Source: Shewanella mangrovisoli
GTDB lineage: Bacteria; Pseudomonadota; Gammaproteobacteria; Enterobacterales; Shewanellaceae
Assembly: GCF_019457635.1 (NCBI RefSeq)
Contig: NZ_CP080412.1
Coordinates: forward strand, 3,348,001 to 3,412,000
Direction of reading: 5' to 3'
DNA: 64,000 bases
Positions 30,117 to 39,157 of the stretch are shown here, piece after piece. The notes under the pieces were generated by a model. The model worked only from the letters and a program-made list of their open reading frames with translations. It did no database searches and had not been told where the DNA came from. Numbering within the stretch: position 1 is the first letter of the stretch; the number at the start of each line of letters is the position of its first letter. A program made the position numbers and the translations under genes.

Positions 30117-31766
30117 TTAAGCCGTTAGCATCTCGTAACCGGGTAAGGTTAAGAAATCGACCAACTCATCCGAAGTGGTAATATCCTCAAGCAATACCGC
30201 CGCTTGGGTAAATTTGCCATGGGTGAATCTGTCACCGCCTACTTCTTTTTTCACATTCGCTAACTCTTCCACCAGCATGTCCTTAAACAATTGTTTAGTG
30301 ACGGGTTTGCCGTTTGAGAGTGACTTGCCATGTTGGATCCATTGCCAAATCGAGGCGCGGGAGATTTCAGCGGTTGCCGCATCTTCCATTAATCCGTAAA
30401 TCGGTACACAACCGTTGCCACTGATCCACGCCTCAAGGTATTGCAGAGCGATGCGAATATTCAGGCGCATCCCTTGCTCAGTACGCTCGCCATCGCAGGG
30501 TTTTAATAACTCTGCGGCGAGAATCGGTGCATCCACATCACGGGTGATATGCAATTGGTTTTGATGATCTTGGCCTATGTATTCGTTAAAGATCCCCATC
30601 GCCGTATCCGCAAGACCTGGGTGAGCGACCCAAGTCCCATCGTGGCCATTACGAGCCTCAAGCTCTTTGTCCTTACGTACCCGTTGCAACACGGTTTCGT
30701 TCTGAGCGGGATCCTTCGCCGGAATAAAGGCCGCCATGCCGCCCATCGCCAGTGCGCCACGTTTATGGCAGGTTTTGATCAGCAGTCTTGAATAGGCACT
30801 TAAGAAAGGCGTATCCATGGTCACCGCTTGGCGATCCGGTAAAACGCGGTCGCTATGACGCTTTAATGTTTTGATATAGCTGAAGATATAATCCCAGCGG
30901 CCACAGTTGAGCGCGACAATGTTTGAGCGTAATTCATAGAGAATTTCGTCCATTTCAAACACCGCGGGTAAGGTCTCAATCAAACAAGTACATTTGATTG
31001 TGCCAGGCTGTAGGCAGAATCTTTCTTCAACAAAAGCAAACACTTTTGCCCACCAACGCGCTTCGATATGGCTCTCGAGTTTAGGAATATAGAAGTAAGG
31101 ACCACTGCCCTTCGCCAGCAATTGGCGATAGTTATGGTAAAAGTACATCGCAAAGTCGAATAAGGCGCCAGGAATGGACTGCAGGTTAAATTCAACGTGC
31201 TTCTCTTTTAAGTGCAGGCCACGCACACGGCAGATTAATACCGCAGGATTTGGGCCTAACTTGTAGTGTTTACCGGTTTCTGGCGCTGTGTATTCAATCT
31301 CACCGCGCACGGCATCACGTAGGTTAATCTGACCTTCCACGACTTTCTGCCAGCTCGGTGCTAAGGAGTCTTCAAAATCCGCCATAAACACTTTGGCATT
31401 GGCATTAAGTGCATTGATCACCATCTTACGTTCGACGGGACCGGTGATTTCGACACGGCGATCGAGTAAGTCATTCGGAATGCCGCGGATCTTCCATGCA
31501 CCGTCACGAATAGCGCGAGTCTCAGGTAAAAAGTCAGGCAAAGCCCCTTTATCGATACGCGCCTGTCTATCTTTACGTTTGGCGAGTAAGGTGGGCACTT
31601 CTGTCGCAAATTCACGGCAAAGTGACTCAAGCAACGCCAGCGCGCCTTCGGTAAAAATCACCTCCTGCCCTGGTATGGTATTTCCCACTAAGGCCAGAGT
31701 GCCATTCGCAGTGGCCTTATTCTGTGTCGAATTCAATTGCTGTTCACCTAAAGTGTGTTCCGTCAT
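30117..31766 (-). CDS. aceB: Malate synthase A
   Basis: Condenses glyoxylate with acetyl-CoA to malate. A 549-residue protein, the expected size for the A isoform. Motifs present: MADFEDSLAPSW, LICRVRGLHLKEKH with the catalytic Arg, IPKLESHIEARWW, LNCGRWDYIFSYIK and the C-terminal EDAATAEISRASIWQW with the catalytic Asp region. A GGGAGG ribosome site stands eight bases before the ATG. It is the first gene of aceBA; the region upstream carries several candidate regulator sites. The pathway allows growth on acetate and fatty acids. Confidence 0.97.
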   Translation of the reverse strand: MTEHTLGEQQLNSTQNKATANGTLALVGNTIPGQEVIFTEGALALLESLCREFATEVPTLLAKRKDRQARIDKGALPDFLPETRAIRDGAWKIRGIPNDLLDRRVEITGPVERKMVINALNANAKVFMADFEDSLAPSWQKVVEGQINLRDAVRGEIEYTAPETGKHYKLGPNPAVLICRVRGLHLKEKHVEFNLQSIPGALFDFAMYFYHNYRQLLAKGSGPYFYIPKLESHIEARWWAKVFAFVEERFCLQPGTIKCTCLIETLPAVFEMDEILYELRSNIVALNCGRWDYIFSYIKTLKRHSDRVLPDRQAVTMDTPFLSAYSRLLIKTCHKRGALAMGGMAAFIPAKDPAQNETVLQRVRKDKELEARNGHDGTWVAHPGLADTAMGIFNEYIGQDHQNQLHITRDVDAPILAAELLKPCDGERTEQGMRLNIRIALQYLEAWISGNGCVPIYGLMEDAATAEISRASIWQWIQHGKSLSNGKPVTKQLFKDMLVEELANVKKEVGGDRFTHGKFTQAAVLLEDITTSDELVDFLTLPGYEMLTA

Positions 31767-31839
31767 CTTCTCGCCCTCCCAAGAGGCTAACCTTTTGCTC
31801 GTTTACGACCCGTTACCAGCAAAGACATGAGTAATATGT

Positions 31840-31901
31840 ACAAACATTCACCTAAAAACATTCAAATGTTCGTTTAGAACCAAAACTTACAGACAAACAT
31901 T
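31840..31901. promoter_or_regulatory. Clustered AACATT/AATGTT half-sites near aceB
   Basis: ACAAACATT at 31840-31848 and again at 31893-31901 (as ACAAACATTTGT, near-palindromic), with AACATTCAAATGTT at 31857-31870 between. They lie 75-135 bases before aceB. Fatty-acid regulator PsrA binds CAAAC...GTTTG-type palindromes and is known to govern such genes in Shewanella relatives; this is a candidate only. Confidence 0.4.
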
Positions 31902-32101
31902 TGTATTTGCAACTATCCAAAAGTGCCATAACCGCTCAATAATTTGACCAAAAAACCTCTCAAAATTGGTCTGACCAAGACAAGGGGCACAACTCAAATG
32001 ACTGATAAATAATAACTTTAAAAATTTAAGCTAAATGAGTTTTTTCTTATCGTGAAATTTGTCAGACAACTTTACCACTCAAAGCTCATTGTAATTTTAT
32101 A

Positions 32102-32116
32102 CGTAATTTAATTACC
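32102..32116. promoter_or_regulatory. HexR-like palindrome upstream of aceBA
   Basis: The 13-base perfect palindrome GTAATTTAATTAC (32103-32115) matches the core of the Shewanella HexR consensus TGTAATTAAATTACA at every paired position; only the outermost bases differ. HexR is a known central-carbon regulator that includes the glyoxylate shunt. The site is 336 bases before the aceB start, rather far for classical control. Confidence 0.55.
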
Positions 32117-32310
32117 AATTGAAAATTTAAATATACAGCATTTTTGACCTATTCGACCTAAGTAGAAACCTGTGCGCGTTTTGAACTCCACCCGGAGGAA
32201 AGCGGTAAAAATCAACAAAACCAAGCAATTAACAAAATAGAAACAGAATAAAAATTTAAACACTCGTTTAACTATTACGTTTACGTAAACAGTCAAATAA
32301 ATAGGGAGAG

Positions 32311-32326
32311 AGTGACAGGGATCACG
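32311..32326. promoter_or_regulatory. CRP-like site between aceBA and the TonB receptor
   Basis: AGTGACAGGGATCACG fits TGTGA-N6-TCACA in eight of ten defined positions with correct spacing. It is 277 bases before the receptor start and 545 from aceB, so the target is unclear. Confidence 0.45.
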
Positions 32327-32555
32327 GGTTATGTTTCTCGATCAAAAAGCCGAGTCGATATGGTTAACCCAAAAAAATAAATCACTTTTTTATAAAAAAA
32401 ATGAAACAAATTAGAATTCTGACCCTGTGTTGCTTCAAATGAGGGCAACAGGTGATAGTGAAGGTCTTTATCCCCAACGCAGTTAACCGTATTTCGTATG
32501 TAAAGATAACCAAGGTTCATGGTCTTTTAAGCGCCAAACAAGGGGTTGCAAAGTA

Positions 32556-32574
32556 GATGAAAATCATTATCATT
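32556..32574 (+). promoter_or_regulatory. Fur box
   Basis: GATGAAAATCATTATCATT matches the 19-base Fur consensus (GATAATGATAATCATTATC) well in its right part and lies 29-47 bases before the TonB receptor start. It indicates iron repression of the receptor gene. Confidence 0.85.
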
Positions 32575-32602
32575 CGCGACCTTTCTGATTGGGGGACTTT
32601 CA

Positions 32603-35050
32603 ATGCCAGTATTACAGCCTGTATTTCGCTTATCACTTATTGCACTCGCCTGCCTCAGTGCTTTACCACACACAGCCTACGCCGATGACACACCTTCCGC
32701 TCGCGATGAAAACGTCGAACGCATAACGGTATACGGCAGACAAAACTCTGTGGTGAAAAACTCAGGACTTGCGACTAAGTCAGATATGTCCTTAATGGAA
32801 ACCCCTGCGGCGGTTGTTATCGTTGACCAGGAACTGATTAACAGCCAAGGAGTCGATAATCTGCAGGACTTGATCCGCAATATCAGTGGGGTGACTCAAG
32901 CAGGCAATAACTACGGCATTGGGGATAACTTGGTTATTCGCGGTCTCGGCGCAAACTACACCTATGACGGCATGTATGGCGGTGCCGGCCTTGGCAATAC
33001 CTTTAACCCCACTCGCTCCCTAACCAATGTGGAATCCGTTGAGGTTTTAAAAGGGCCTGCTACTGGACTCTACGGCATGGGCAGCGCGGGTGGCGTGATC
33101 AACCTGATTGAAAAGAAACCGCAATTTGAATCCAAACACAAAATCACCACAGAAGTTGGCCAGTGGGATACCTACTCTTTCGCCATCGATAGCACGGGTG
33201 GGATCACCGATGATCTTGCTTATCGTTTAGTGGCCAAAACCGCCCGCAGTGAAGGCTACCGTGATTTAGGCGCCGACCGTGATGAAGTGTTCGGCTCACT
33301 CAAGTGGGTATTAAGTGATAACCAAGATCTGATGCTGTCAGGCGCATATATCAAAGACGCCATTGCCGTTGACTCCATCGGCCATCCAATCCGTATCTAC
33401 AATGCCGATTCTGTCGGCGGTAAAACCGCGGGTGAAGTCACTTGGCAAGATTTGATAAACGATCCTAAGGGTCAAGGCGTACAACTGACCGACGAGCAGC
33501 GTCAGCAATTAGCGGCATCACTCGCCAGCGGTGATGGCTTAACTCCCTATTCCTTCGGTGACGCGGGATTAATTTCGCCCATGGCAAAGGATAATGAAGG
33601 TGAAGAATTAAGATTCAAGCTGACCCACAATATCTACTTTACCGATAATCTGTTCCTCAATCAGCAGTTGCAATATCGCGACTACACTACAGGTTTTGCC
33701 CGTCAAACAGGGGCTTACAACTATGTGTACTGGAATAACAAAGGCAAGATAAACGCCGATCCCCGCGCGCCACTGGTTGAAAATGGTGTGCTCTATCCCT
33801 TTGCCGCCAGACGTCAGGAATACCGCCAGCTCGATGCAGAAGAAACCTCGTGGCAGTATTTTGCCGATCTACGTTACGACTTCCAAATAGGCAATATCGA
33901 CAACGAATTGCTGGTGAATGCTAACTACGAAGATCGTAACATTCGCCTCGAGCAATTCTCGATTTACGATGCGGATCAGGTGATTAAGAATAAGCAAGGC
34001 GAAGTGATTTACCGTGGTTCGCTACCGTACATTTACGATATCCGCAATCCAAACTGGGGAACGGGTAAATTTGCCGACTACGATCCGCTCAAAACCGCCA
34101 ACTACAACAAAAAAGTCAGCGCTTGGGGCTTAGGCGTGCAACATGTTGGTTATTTAGGTTATGGCTTTACCACCCGTGTGGGTGTGGCCTTTAACGAAAT
34201 CAAACAGAGCTATGAGCACTTAGGTGTGGATGAGCGCTACAGCGCGAGTCAAGCGAGCCCCACTCCTGAGGAAGATAGCAAAGATAACGGTGTGACCTAC
34301 AACTTGGGCTTAACTTATATGCCCATTGACGATTTATCGTTTTTCGTCAATCACTCAAAGGGCCGCACCGCCTACAGCATCTTAGGTTCTATCACAGGGG
34401 AAAATACCGACCGCGAAGACTCTGAATCCGTCAGTAACGATCTCGGCATGCGCTTTAAAGCCTTTGACGATCAGATGCTAGCTTCGCTGGTGTTCTTTAA
34501 AAGCTCACGCACGAATGTGCCTTACAACAACCCCGACTATAACGCTGGCGTGTCAGGTGCCGAGGTGCCGGTGTACTTTTACGATGGCAGCGAAGATACC
34601 CAAGGGGTCGAGTTGGATCTCAATGCCCACCTAAACGATAACTGGCGCATCAACCTGAACGGCATGTATCAGGATGCGAGGGATAAACAAAACCCGAATG
34701 ACAAAGCCAACTACGACAGCCGTCAAAAAGGTGTGCCCTATGTGACCGCCAGCGCTTGGGTAACCTATGGTGCAGACTGGTTTGCCTTATCAAGCCCCAT
34801 TGAGCTGAGTTTAGGCGCCAAGTATGTGGATGATAGAAGCACGCACTCAAGCTCATTTGGTATCCCAGATGGTTATGTGCCGAGCTACACCTTAGTGGAT
34901 TCAGCCATCAGCTACGCCACCGACTCCTGGAAGTTACAGTTGAATATCAACAACCTATTCAATAAAGATTATTACAGTAAGGCGATGTTCCTCGGCGGTA
35001 TGCCAGGCGAAGAGCGTAATGTGAAACTGCAATATAGCTACAGTTTCTAA
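32603..35050 (+). CDS. TonB-dependent siderophore receptor
   Basis: An 815-residue outer-membrane receptor. A signal peptide (residues 1-27, ending TAYADD) is followed by a TonB-box-like segment (ERITVYG), the plug domain (LMETPAAVVIVDQELINSQG, LVIRGLG, and ESVEVLKGPATGLYGMGSAGGVINLI) and a beta-barrel ending in a terminal aromatic residue (YSYSF). The pattern is that of the TonB-siderophore family (ferric hydroxamate/catecholate). A Fur box directly upstream supports an iron-uptake role. The ligand cannot be told. A terminator follows 24 bases after the stop. Confidence 0.93.
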   Translation: MPVLQPVFRLSLIALACLSALPHTAYADDTPSARDENVERITVYGRQNSVVKNSGLATKSDMSLMETPAAVVIVDQELINSQGVDNLQDLIRNISGVTQAGNNYGIGDNLVIRGLGANYTYDGMYGGAGLGNTFNPTRSLTNVESVEVLKGPATGLYGMGSAGGVINLIEKKPQFESKHKITTEVGQWDTYSFAIDSTGGITDDLAYRLVAKTARSEGYRDLGADRDEVFGSLKWVLSDNQDLMLSGAYIKDAIAVDSIGHPIRIYNADSVGGKTAGEVTWQDLINDPKGQGVQLTDEQRQQLAASLASGDGLTPYSFGDAGLISPMAKDNEGEELRFKLTHNIYFTDNLFLNQQLQYRDYTTGFARQTGAYNYVYWNNKGKINADPRAPLVENGVLYPFAARRQEYRQLDAEETSWQYFADLRYDFQIGNIDNELLVNANYEDRNIRLEQFSIYDADQVIKNKQGEVIYRGSLPYIYDIRNPNWGTGKFADYDPLKTANYNKKVSAWGLGVQHVGYLGYGFTTRVGVAFNEIKQSYEHLGVDERYSASQASPTPEEDSKDNGVTYNLGLTYMPIDDLSFFVNHSKGRTAYSILGSITGENTDREDSESVSNDLGMRFKAFDDQMLASLVFFKSSRTNVPYNNPDYNAGVSGAEVPVYFYDGSEDTQGVELDLNAHLNDNWRINLNGMYQDARDKQNPNDKANYDSRQKGVPYVTASAWVTYGADWFALSSPIELSLGAKYVDDRSTHSSSFGIPDGYVPSYTLVDSAISYATDSWKLQLNINNLFNKDYYSKAMFLGGMPGEERNVKLQYSYSF

Positions 35051-35073
35051 GCGCTTTCCTTAAGCCCATAAAC

Positions 35074-35107
35074 AACAAGAGAGCCCATCGGCTCTCTTGT
35101 TTGTTTT
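35074..35107. terminator. Bidirectional terminator
   Basis: A perfect 12-bp stem AACAAGAGAGCC (35074-35085) / GGCTCTCTTGTT (35090-35101), CATC loop, T-rich right flank. It serves the TonB receptor and probably the convergent antiporter gene ending at 35119. Confidence 0.9.
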
Positions 35108-35118
35108 AGCCAGCTGAC

Positions 35119-36888
35119 TTAACTGACATTCTCCCGGTCGCCACGCATCAGCGACTCCAACTCAGCTTTCCCTTTATTGGATAAATCAAGGAGCTTGGCT
35201 AAATCATGTTGATGGGCCGAGCTGGCTATCACCAGCTTTTTATCGTGCTCGGCAAAAATCTTCACCCGTTCATTGGCTTGCACCTGCGATAAACCTAAGC
35301 CCTGCAAAATCTTCTCACTGGCAGATAAAGCAGAACCAAAGGTTTCACGGAACACATCGGTCACCCCAAGGCTCATTAATCGATAGGCATGGTTACGGTC
35401 CCGCGCCCGAGCAACGATATTGATATGGGGGAAATGGGTTTTCACCTGCTGGGCAATTTCAATCGAATCCTCAACATTATCAACGGCCAGTAGCAACAGG
35501 CGCGAACGTGCAATCCCCGCCGACATCAACATATCTAAACGTCTGGCATCGCCAAAATAGACCTCACCACCGTATTTGCGGATCACATCCACATGGCTGG
35601 CATCCTTATCTAAAGCCACAAACGGAATGCCCGATGACGCTAAAATCCGCCCAGTGATCTGCCCCACCCGCCCAAATCCGGCAATCACCACCTCAGATTC
35701 AGTCACATTAATGGTATCGGGCAAACGTGTATCCACCACCTTAGGTTTAGTGGCTCTAAAAAGCGTGAAAATCATCGGTGTAACTGCCATGGATAAACCG
35801 ATAGCGAGCACTAAGATTTGCGCGATTTTATCATCCACTATGCTGGATAATTGCGCCTGCGACAGCAGCACGAAGGCAAACTCACCGCCTTCGGCCAAGA
35901 TAAGGCCTAGAGCAATACTCGGGCGCCATGCATGGTGCCGTAAACGGCCAAGGAGCATCAGCACGAGAGTCTTAATCAGTAACATGCCCAGCAAAATCGC
36001 GAGAATGAGTAAGGGATCGGTTAAGAACAGCTTGAGATCCATACTCATGCCCACGGCCATAAAAAACAGCCCAAGCAGTAAGCCCTTAAAAGGTTCAATA
36101 TCGGTTTCAAGCTGATGTCGGTAGCTGGAGTTCGCCAACATAATTCCGGCTAAGAATGCGCCCATACCCGCCGACAGCCCCAGCCACTCCATCAATTCGG
36201 CGCTGCCCATCACCAGCAATAATGCAAAAGCCGTTAACACCTCACGAACCCCGCTGCTGGCGACAAGTTTAAGTGCCCGCGGTAACAGATATTTGCCCAC
36301 TAACACAAAGCCCACTAAGGCCACACAGGTCCAATACCATGGCACCGCATGGTGCTCAATCTGGGCCGAATTAGGTGCAAGGTAAGCGGTTAATAGCAAC
36401 ATGGGGATCACGGCGAGATCTTGCATTAACAACACCCCAAAGGCATCACGGCCAAGCGGAGTGGTCAGTAGTCTATGTTCGCTCATCAGCTGCACCGCAA
36501 AAGCCGTCGATGATAGTGATAACGCTGCGCCCACCACTAATGCCGCCTCAATGGATAAGCCAAATCCCCAGGCTAAACCGCCAATTGCCGCCCAAGAAAG
36601 GAGTAACTGACCACTGCCGAGACCAAAGATGGCGCTGCGCAGCTCCCATAACTTGCTCGGATTGAGTTCAAGCCCGAGGACAAACAGCATCAGTACCACA
36701 CCCAGCTCGGCAAAATGCAGCACGGCGGCGGGATCAGACACCAGCGCCATGCCTCCGGGGCCTAGAATCACCCCGGCAGCGAGATAAGACAGAATCGGTC
36801 CTGCGCCAAAACGTTTGCCCAAGGGCACAAAAATCACCGCGGCCAATAAAAATAACAATACAGAAGTGAGCAGACTCGACTCTTCCAT
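35119..36888 (-). CDS. Kef-type monovalent cation:proton antiporter (CPA2) with RCK domain
   Basis: A 589-residue inner-membrane protein. The N-terminal ~380 residues form about 12 hydrophobic helices of the Na+/H+ exchanger fold, including LGVVLMLFVLGLELNPSKLW and QDLAVIPMLLL. The C-terminal RCK_N/TrkA-N domain begins near residue 395 (VVIAGFGRVGQITGRILASSG, a Rossmann GxGxxG) and binds nucleotide. KefB/KefC proteins release K+ in response to electrophile-glutathione adducts; no kefF/kefG-type ancillary gene adjoins here, so glutathione gating is not shown. Confidence 0.9.
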   Translation of the reverse strand: MEESSLLTSVLLFLLAAVIFVPLGKRFGAGPILSYLAAGVILGPGGMALVSDPAAVLHFAELGVVLMLFVLGLELNPSKLWELRSAIFGLGSGQLLLSWAAIGGLAWGFGLSIEAALVVGAALSLSSTAFAVQLMSEHRLLTTPLGRDAFGVLLMQDLAVIPMLLLTAYLAPNSAQIEHHAVPWYWTCVALVGFVLVGKYLLPRALKLVASSGVREVLTAFALLLVMGSAELMEWLGLSAGMGAFLAGIMLANSSYRHQLETDIEPFKGLLLGLFFMAVGMSMDLKLFLTDPLLILAILLGMLLIKTLVLMLLGRLRHHAWRPSIALGLILAEGGEFAFVLLSQAQLSSIVDDKIAQILVLAIGLSMAVTPMIFTLFRATKPKVVDTRLPDTINVTESEVVIAGFGRVGQITGRILASSGIPFVALDKDASHVDVIRKYGGEVYFGDARRLDMLMSAGIARSRLLLLAVDNVEDSIEIAQQVKTHFPHINIVARARDRNHAYRLMSLGVTDVFRETFGSALSASEKILQGLGLSQVQANERVKIFAEHDKKLVIASSAHQHDLAKLLDLSNKGKAELESLMRGDRENVS

Positions 36889-37109
36889 TAGGGCTCCACA
36901 ACGTTAGCGAAAGGCAAAAATAGGGGGATAGCCTTAAGCAAAAAAGCTTCGGCTACCGCTGGCAATCATACTCTAGTTAGACAGGAAAAAGTGTGAAAAA
37001 TTGGCCTAAAAATCATCGAAAAAAACAAGAAATAAGCGAAACAGCGAAAGAAGAAATCTACGTTACATTAGCCTAAACAGTCAGTTACACAGACAATACA
37101 ACTCGTACG

Positions 37110-38894
37110 CTACTGCCTTGCAAACTGACTGGTAATATTGGTGGCGCGTTTATCTGAGGCTAAAGCGTCCTCATAACAGAATACACTGTTACGACCATTG
37201 GATTTTGCGGCATACAGCGCCATATCGGCACGGTGCAGCAAAGGGTCTAGGCTTAAGTCTTCTTTTGTCATACCGCTGACCCCAAAGCTCGCGGTGATAG
37301 TAAATTTATGCCCCGAGAGATGCGTATCAATGGCTTCGAGTCGTCGACGGCATTGTTCGGCAACTTCCATTCCCTTTTCCTCATTGGCATAGGGCAAAAA
37401 CAACGCAAATTCCTCACCGCCAATCCGGGCAAACACATCACCATTGCGGACATGGGGTTTTAATACTTCCACGACTTTTTTAAGCGCCCAGTCACCCGTA
37501 CCATGGCCGTAGGAATCATTAATCCGTTTAAAATGGTCCAAGTCGAATAAAATTACGCAATAATCGCCCCCTCGGGCGGCGGCTTGCACAAACAGATTTT
37601 CGCCAAGATCTTGCCCTGCACCACGGTTAAGCACGCCCGTCAATGCATCCATTCTGGCCATGCGCATAAAACGCCGTTTTTGCAAATTGCCCACCACTAA
37701 CAAAATCGCGAGGAAAAACAGCCCGCCCACTAATATCGTGATAAACATCAGCATATTAGTGTATTCACGTTCTTTTACCGTTTGCTGAGCAATGTAAAGT
37801 TCGCGCTCTTTATTCAGCAAGTTGATTTCACGCGCCTGCTCATCGGCATTAAACTTAGCCGCTTGATAAGCAAGGGTTTTCATCTTAGATTGGTCAAAAA
37901 TCAGTTGATTATAATGTTGCTCTTTTCTGGAGTATTCATAGGCTTGCTCAAATTGTTTGTCCGCCGCCATCAACTCGGCAAACACTTTGTAGGCAATATG
38001 CTTATGTTCGATATAACTATTATCATCGGGAAATGTGAGCACTTTAACTGCGTGACTTTTGGCTTGAACCAGCTCACCCGTTGCAAAGTAATTCTCAGCA
38101 AGTAGTGCATGCACATGGCTGATTTCTAATTGAAATTGAAAAGCTTCATACCCTTTTAACGCTAATAGTAAAATCGCTCTCGCGTCTAAATAGTAACCCC
38201 GCTCCTGCAAAACCATCCCTTTGCCTTTCATCGACATAGTCGCCAAAAGGGGAAATTGCTTCGCATCACAATATTGACGGCTATCTTCGAAGGCATCGAA
38301 GGCGTCGGGACTTTTCACACCGAGCAAGTAAATCGCCCGCAGCAATTTGGCATGGCAAATATCGCGAACATCGGTTTCCTGAGCGAGTTGTAACACCTTA
38401 TTGGCATAGAGGCCCATATCGCTATAAGCATCCATTTCAGAATAAATATTGGCAATTCTTAGATAGGAGTGACGTTTAATCGTAATATCATCGATATTCA
38501 CCACTAGGGCTAATGCTTTGGCGACAGCCGACAAGGCTTTGTCATAGTCGCGCATCCCTATATAGACAGTGGCTTGATAGCTATAAACTGACGCTAATAA
38601 CTCAGAACTTGTGATTAAGGTTTCGGCCTGATGTAAATCGTCTAACGCTTTGGCATATTCACTGACAAAAATATAACTAATGGCTCTGTCAATTCTTAGT
38701 CTGCCTTTTTGTGTCGGGGTTAATCCGCTAAATACGGTCTCATATTCGGCCAGTTTTTTCTGCGCTGCGCTAAGATCAGATTGCAGTAATACATCAAGCT
38801 CATTGAGTGCCTGATCAAAATCGAGAGAGTTAGCCATCAACGCTGTCGACCACAAAGCAAAGATGGCTAATAGGGCGCAACGCAACCGTTTCAA
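37110..38894 (-). CDS. TPR-repeat periplasmic sensor with GGDEF diguanylate cyclase domain
   Basis: A 594-residue protein: a signal peptide (residues 1-21), TPR-like helical repeats in the periplasm to about residue 370 (a short coiled coil just before the membrane), one membrane helix near 380-402, and a cytoplasmic GGDEF domain with intact RIGGEEF. Its I-site (RxxD five residues before GGEEF) is unclear. It should make c-di-GMP in response to a periplasmic signal. The start is TTG at 38894, without a ribosome site, six bases after the stop of the borosin precursor gene, suggesting translational coupling to the RiPP genes. Any functional link between the two is unproven. Confidence 0.85.
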   Translation of the reverse strand: MKRLRCALLAIFALWSTALMANSLDFDQALNELDVLLQSDLSAAQKKLAEYETVFSGLTPTQKGRLRIDRAISYIFVSEYAKALDDLHQAETLITSSELLASVYSYQATVYIGMRDYDKALSAVAKALALVVNIDDITIKRHSYLRIANIYSEMDAYSDMGLYANKVLQLAQETDVRDICHAKLLRAIYLLGVKSPDAFDAFEDSRQYCDAKQFPLLATMSMKGKGMVLQERGYYLDARAILLLALKGYEAFQFQLEISHVHALLAENYFATGELVQAKSHAVKVLTFPDDNSYIEHKHIAYKVFAELMAADKQFEQAYEYSRKEQHYNQLIFDQSKMKTLAYQAAKFNADEQAREINLLNKERELYIAQQTVKEREYTNMLMFITILVGGLFFLAILLVVGNLQKRRFMRMARMDALTGVLNRGAGQDLGENLFVQAAARGGDYCVILFDLDHFKRINDSYGHGTGDWALKKVVEVLKPHVRNGDVFARIGGEEFALFLPYANEEKGMEVAEQCRRRLEAIDTHLSGHKFTITASFGVSGMTKEDLSLDPLLHRADMALYAAKSNGRNSVFCYEDALASDKRATNITSQFARQ

Positions 38895-38900
38895 GATAAG

Positions 38901-39113
38901 TTAATTATTACCATGATTCACTAATAAGAAGGCTTGATAGTCTTGGTCACCACTTAACGTTTTGAGCTTTTCCATATCCCCAGTCATTACAGCGTTAATT
39001 TCTTCATCAGTTAATCCGTGGGCACGCATCACCGCCTCTGGATTCTGTTTATAGTCTTCCATTAACTGCGCATCTTGGCCTAACTGGGTAAAAAAATCCG
39101 ATAATGCAGACAT
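38901..39113 (-). CDS. sonA: Split borosin precursor peptide (SonA-like)
   Basis: A 70-residue RiPP precursor. Residues 1-55 form the helical borosin-binding domain (SDFFTQLGQDAQLMEDYKQ start, HGLTDEEINAVM turn) that docks on the methyltransferase; the C-terminal tail AFLLVNHGNN (61-70) is the presumed core. In the S. oneidensis SonA system, backbone N-methyl groups are placed on residues 63 and 65; here these are Leu63 and Val65. An AAGGA ribosome site precedes the ATG by six bases. It lies 44 bases after the methyltransferase stop, the same arrangement as the characterised pair. Identification is by recall of the family, not by search; the product itself and any leader protease are unknown. 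Confidence 0.9.
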   Translation of the reverse strand: MSALSDFFTQLGQDAQLMEDYKQNPEAVMRAHGLTDEEINAVMTGDMEKLKTLSGDQDYQAFLLVNHGNN

Positions 39114-39157
39114 ACTTATTCCTTATTGTTAATAATGACTCAATATCACACTTCAAT

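Larger units (their letters stand above)
31767..32602. promoter_or_regulatory. Regulatory region between aceBA and the TonB receptor
   Basis: 836 bases between divergent genes, AT-rich, without a supported gene. Reading toward the receptor it holds: ACAAACATT copies (31840-31848, 31893-31901) flanking AACATTCAAATGTT (31857-31870), near aceB; a HexR-like palindrome (32102-32116); a CRP-like site (32311-32326); and a Fur box (32556-32574). Two short minus-strand frames (32108-32296, 32329-32520) are AT-rich and unconvincing. Confidence 0.6.

Noticed and set aside
32108..32520. Two short minus-strand frames in the aceB/receptor region
   Set aside because: AT-rich, no ribosome sites and overlapping candidate regulatory sites.
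35576..36115. 179-residue antisense frame inside the Kef antiporter gene
   Set aside because: It is the mirror of codon structure in a real gene with clear domains; no independent support.
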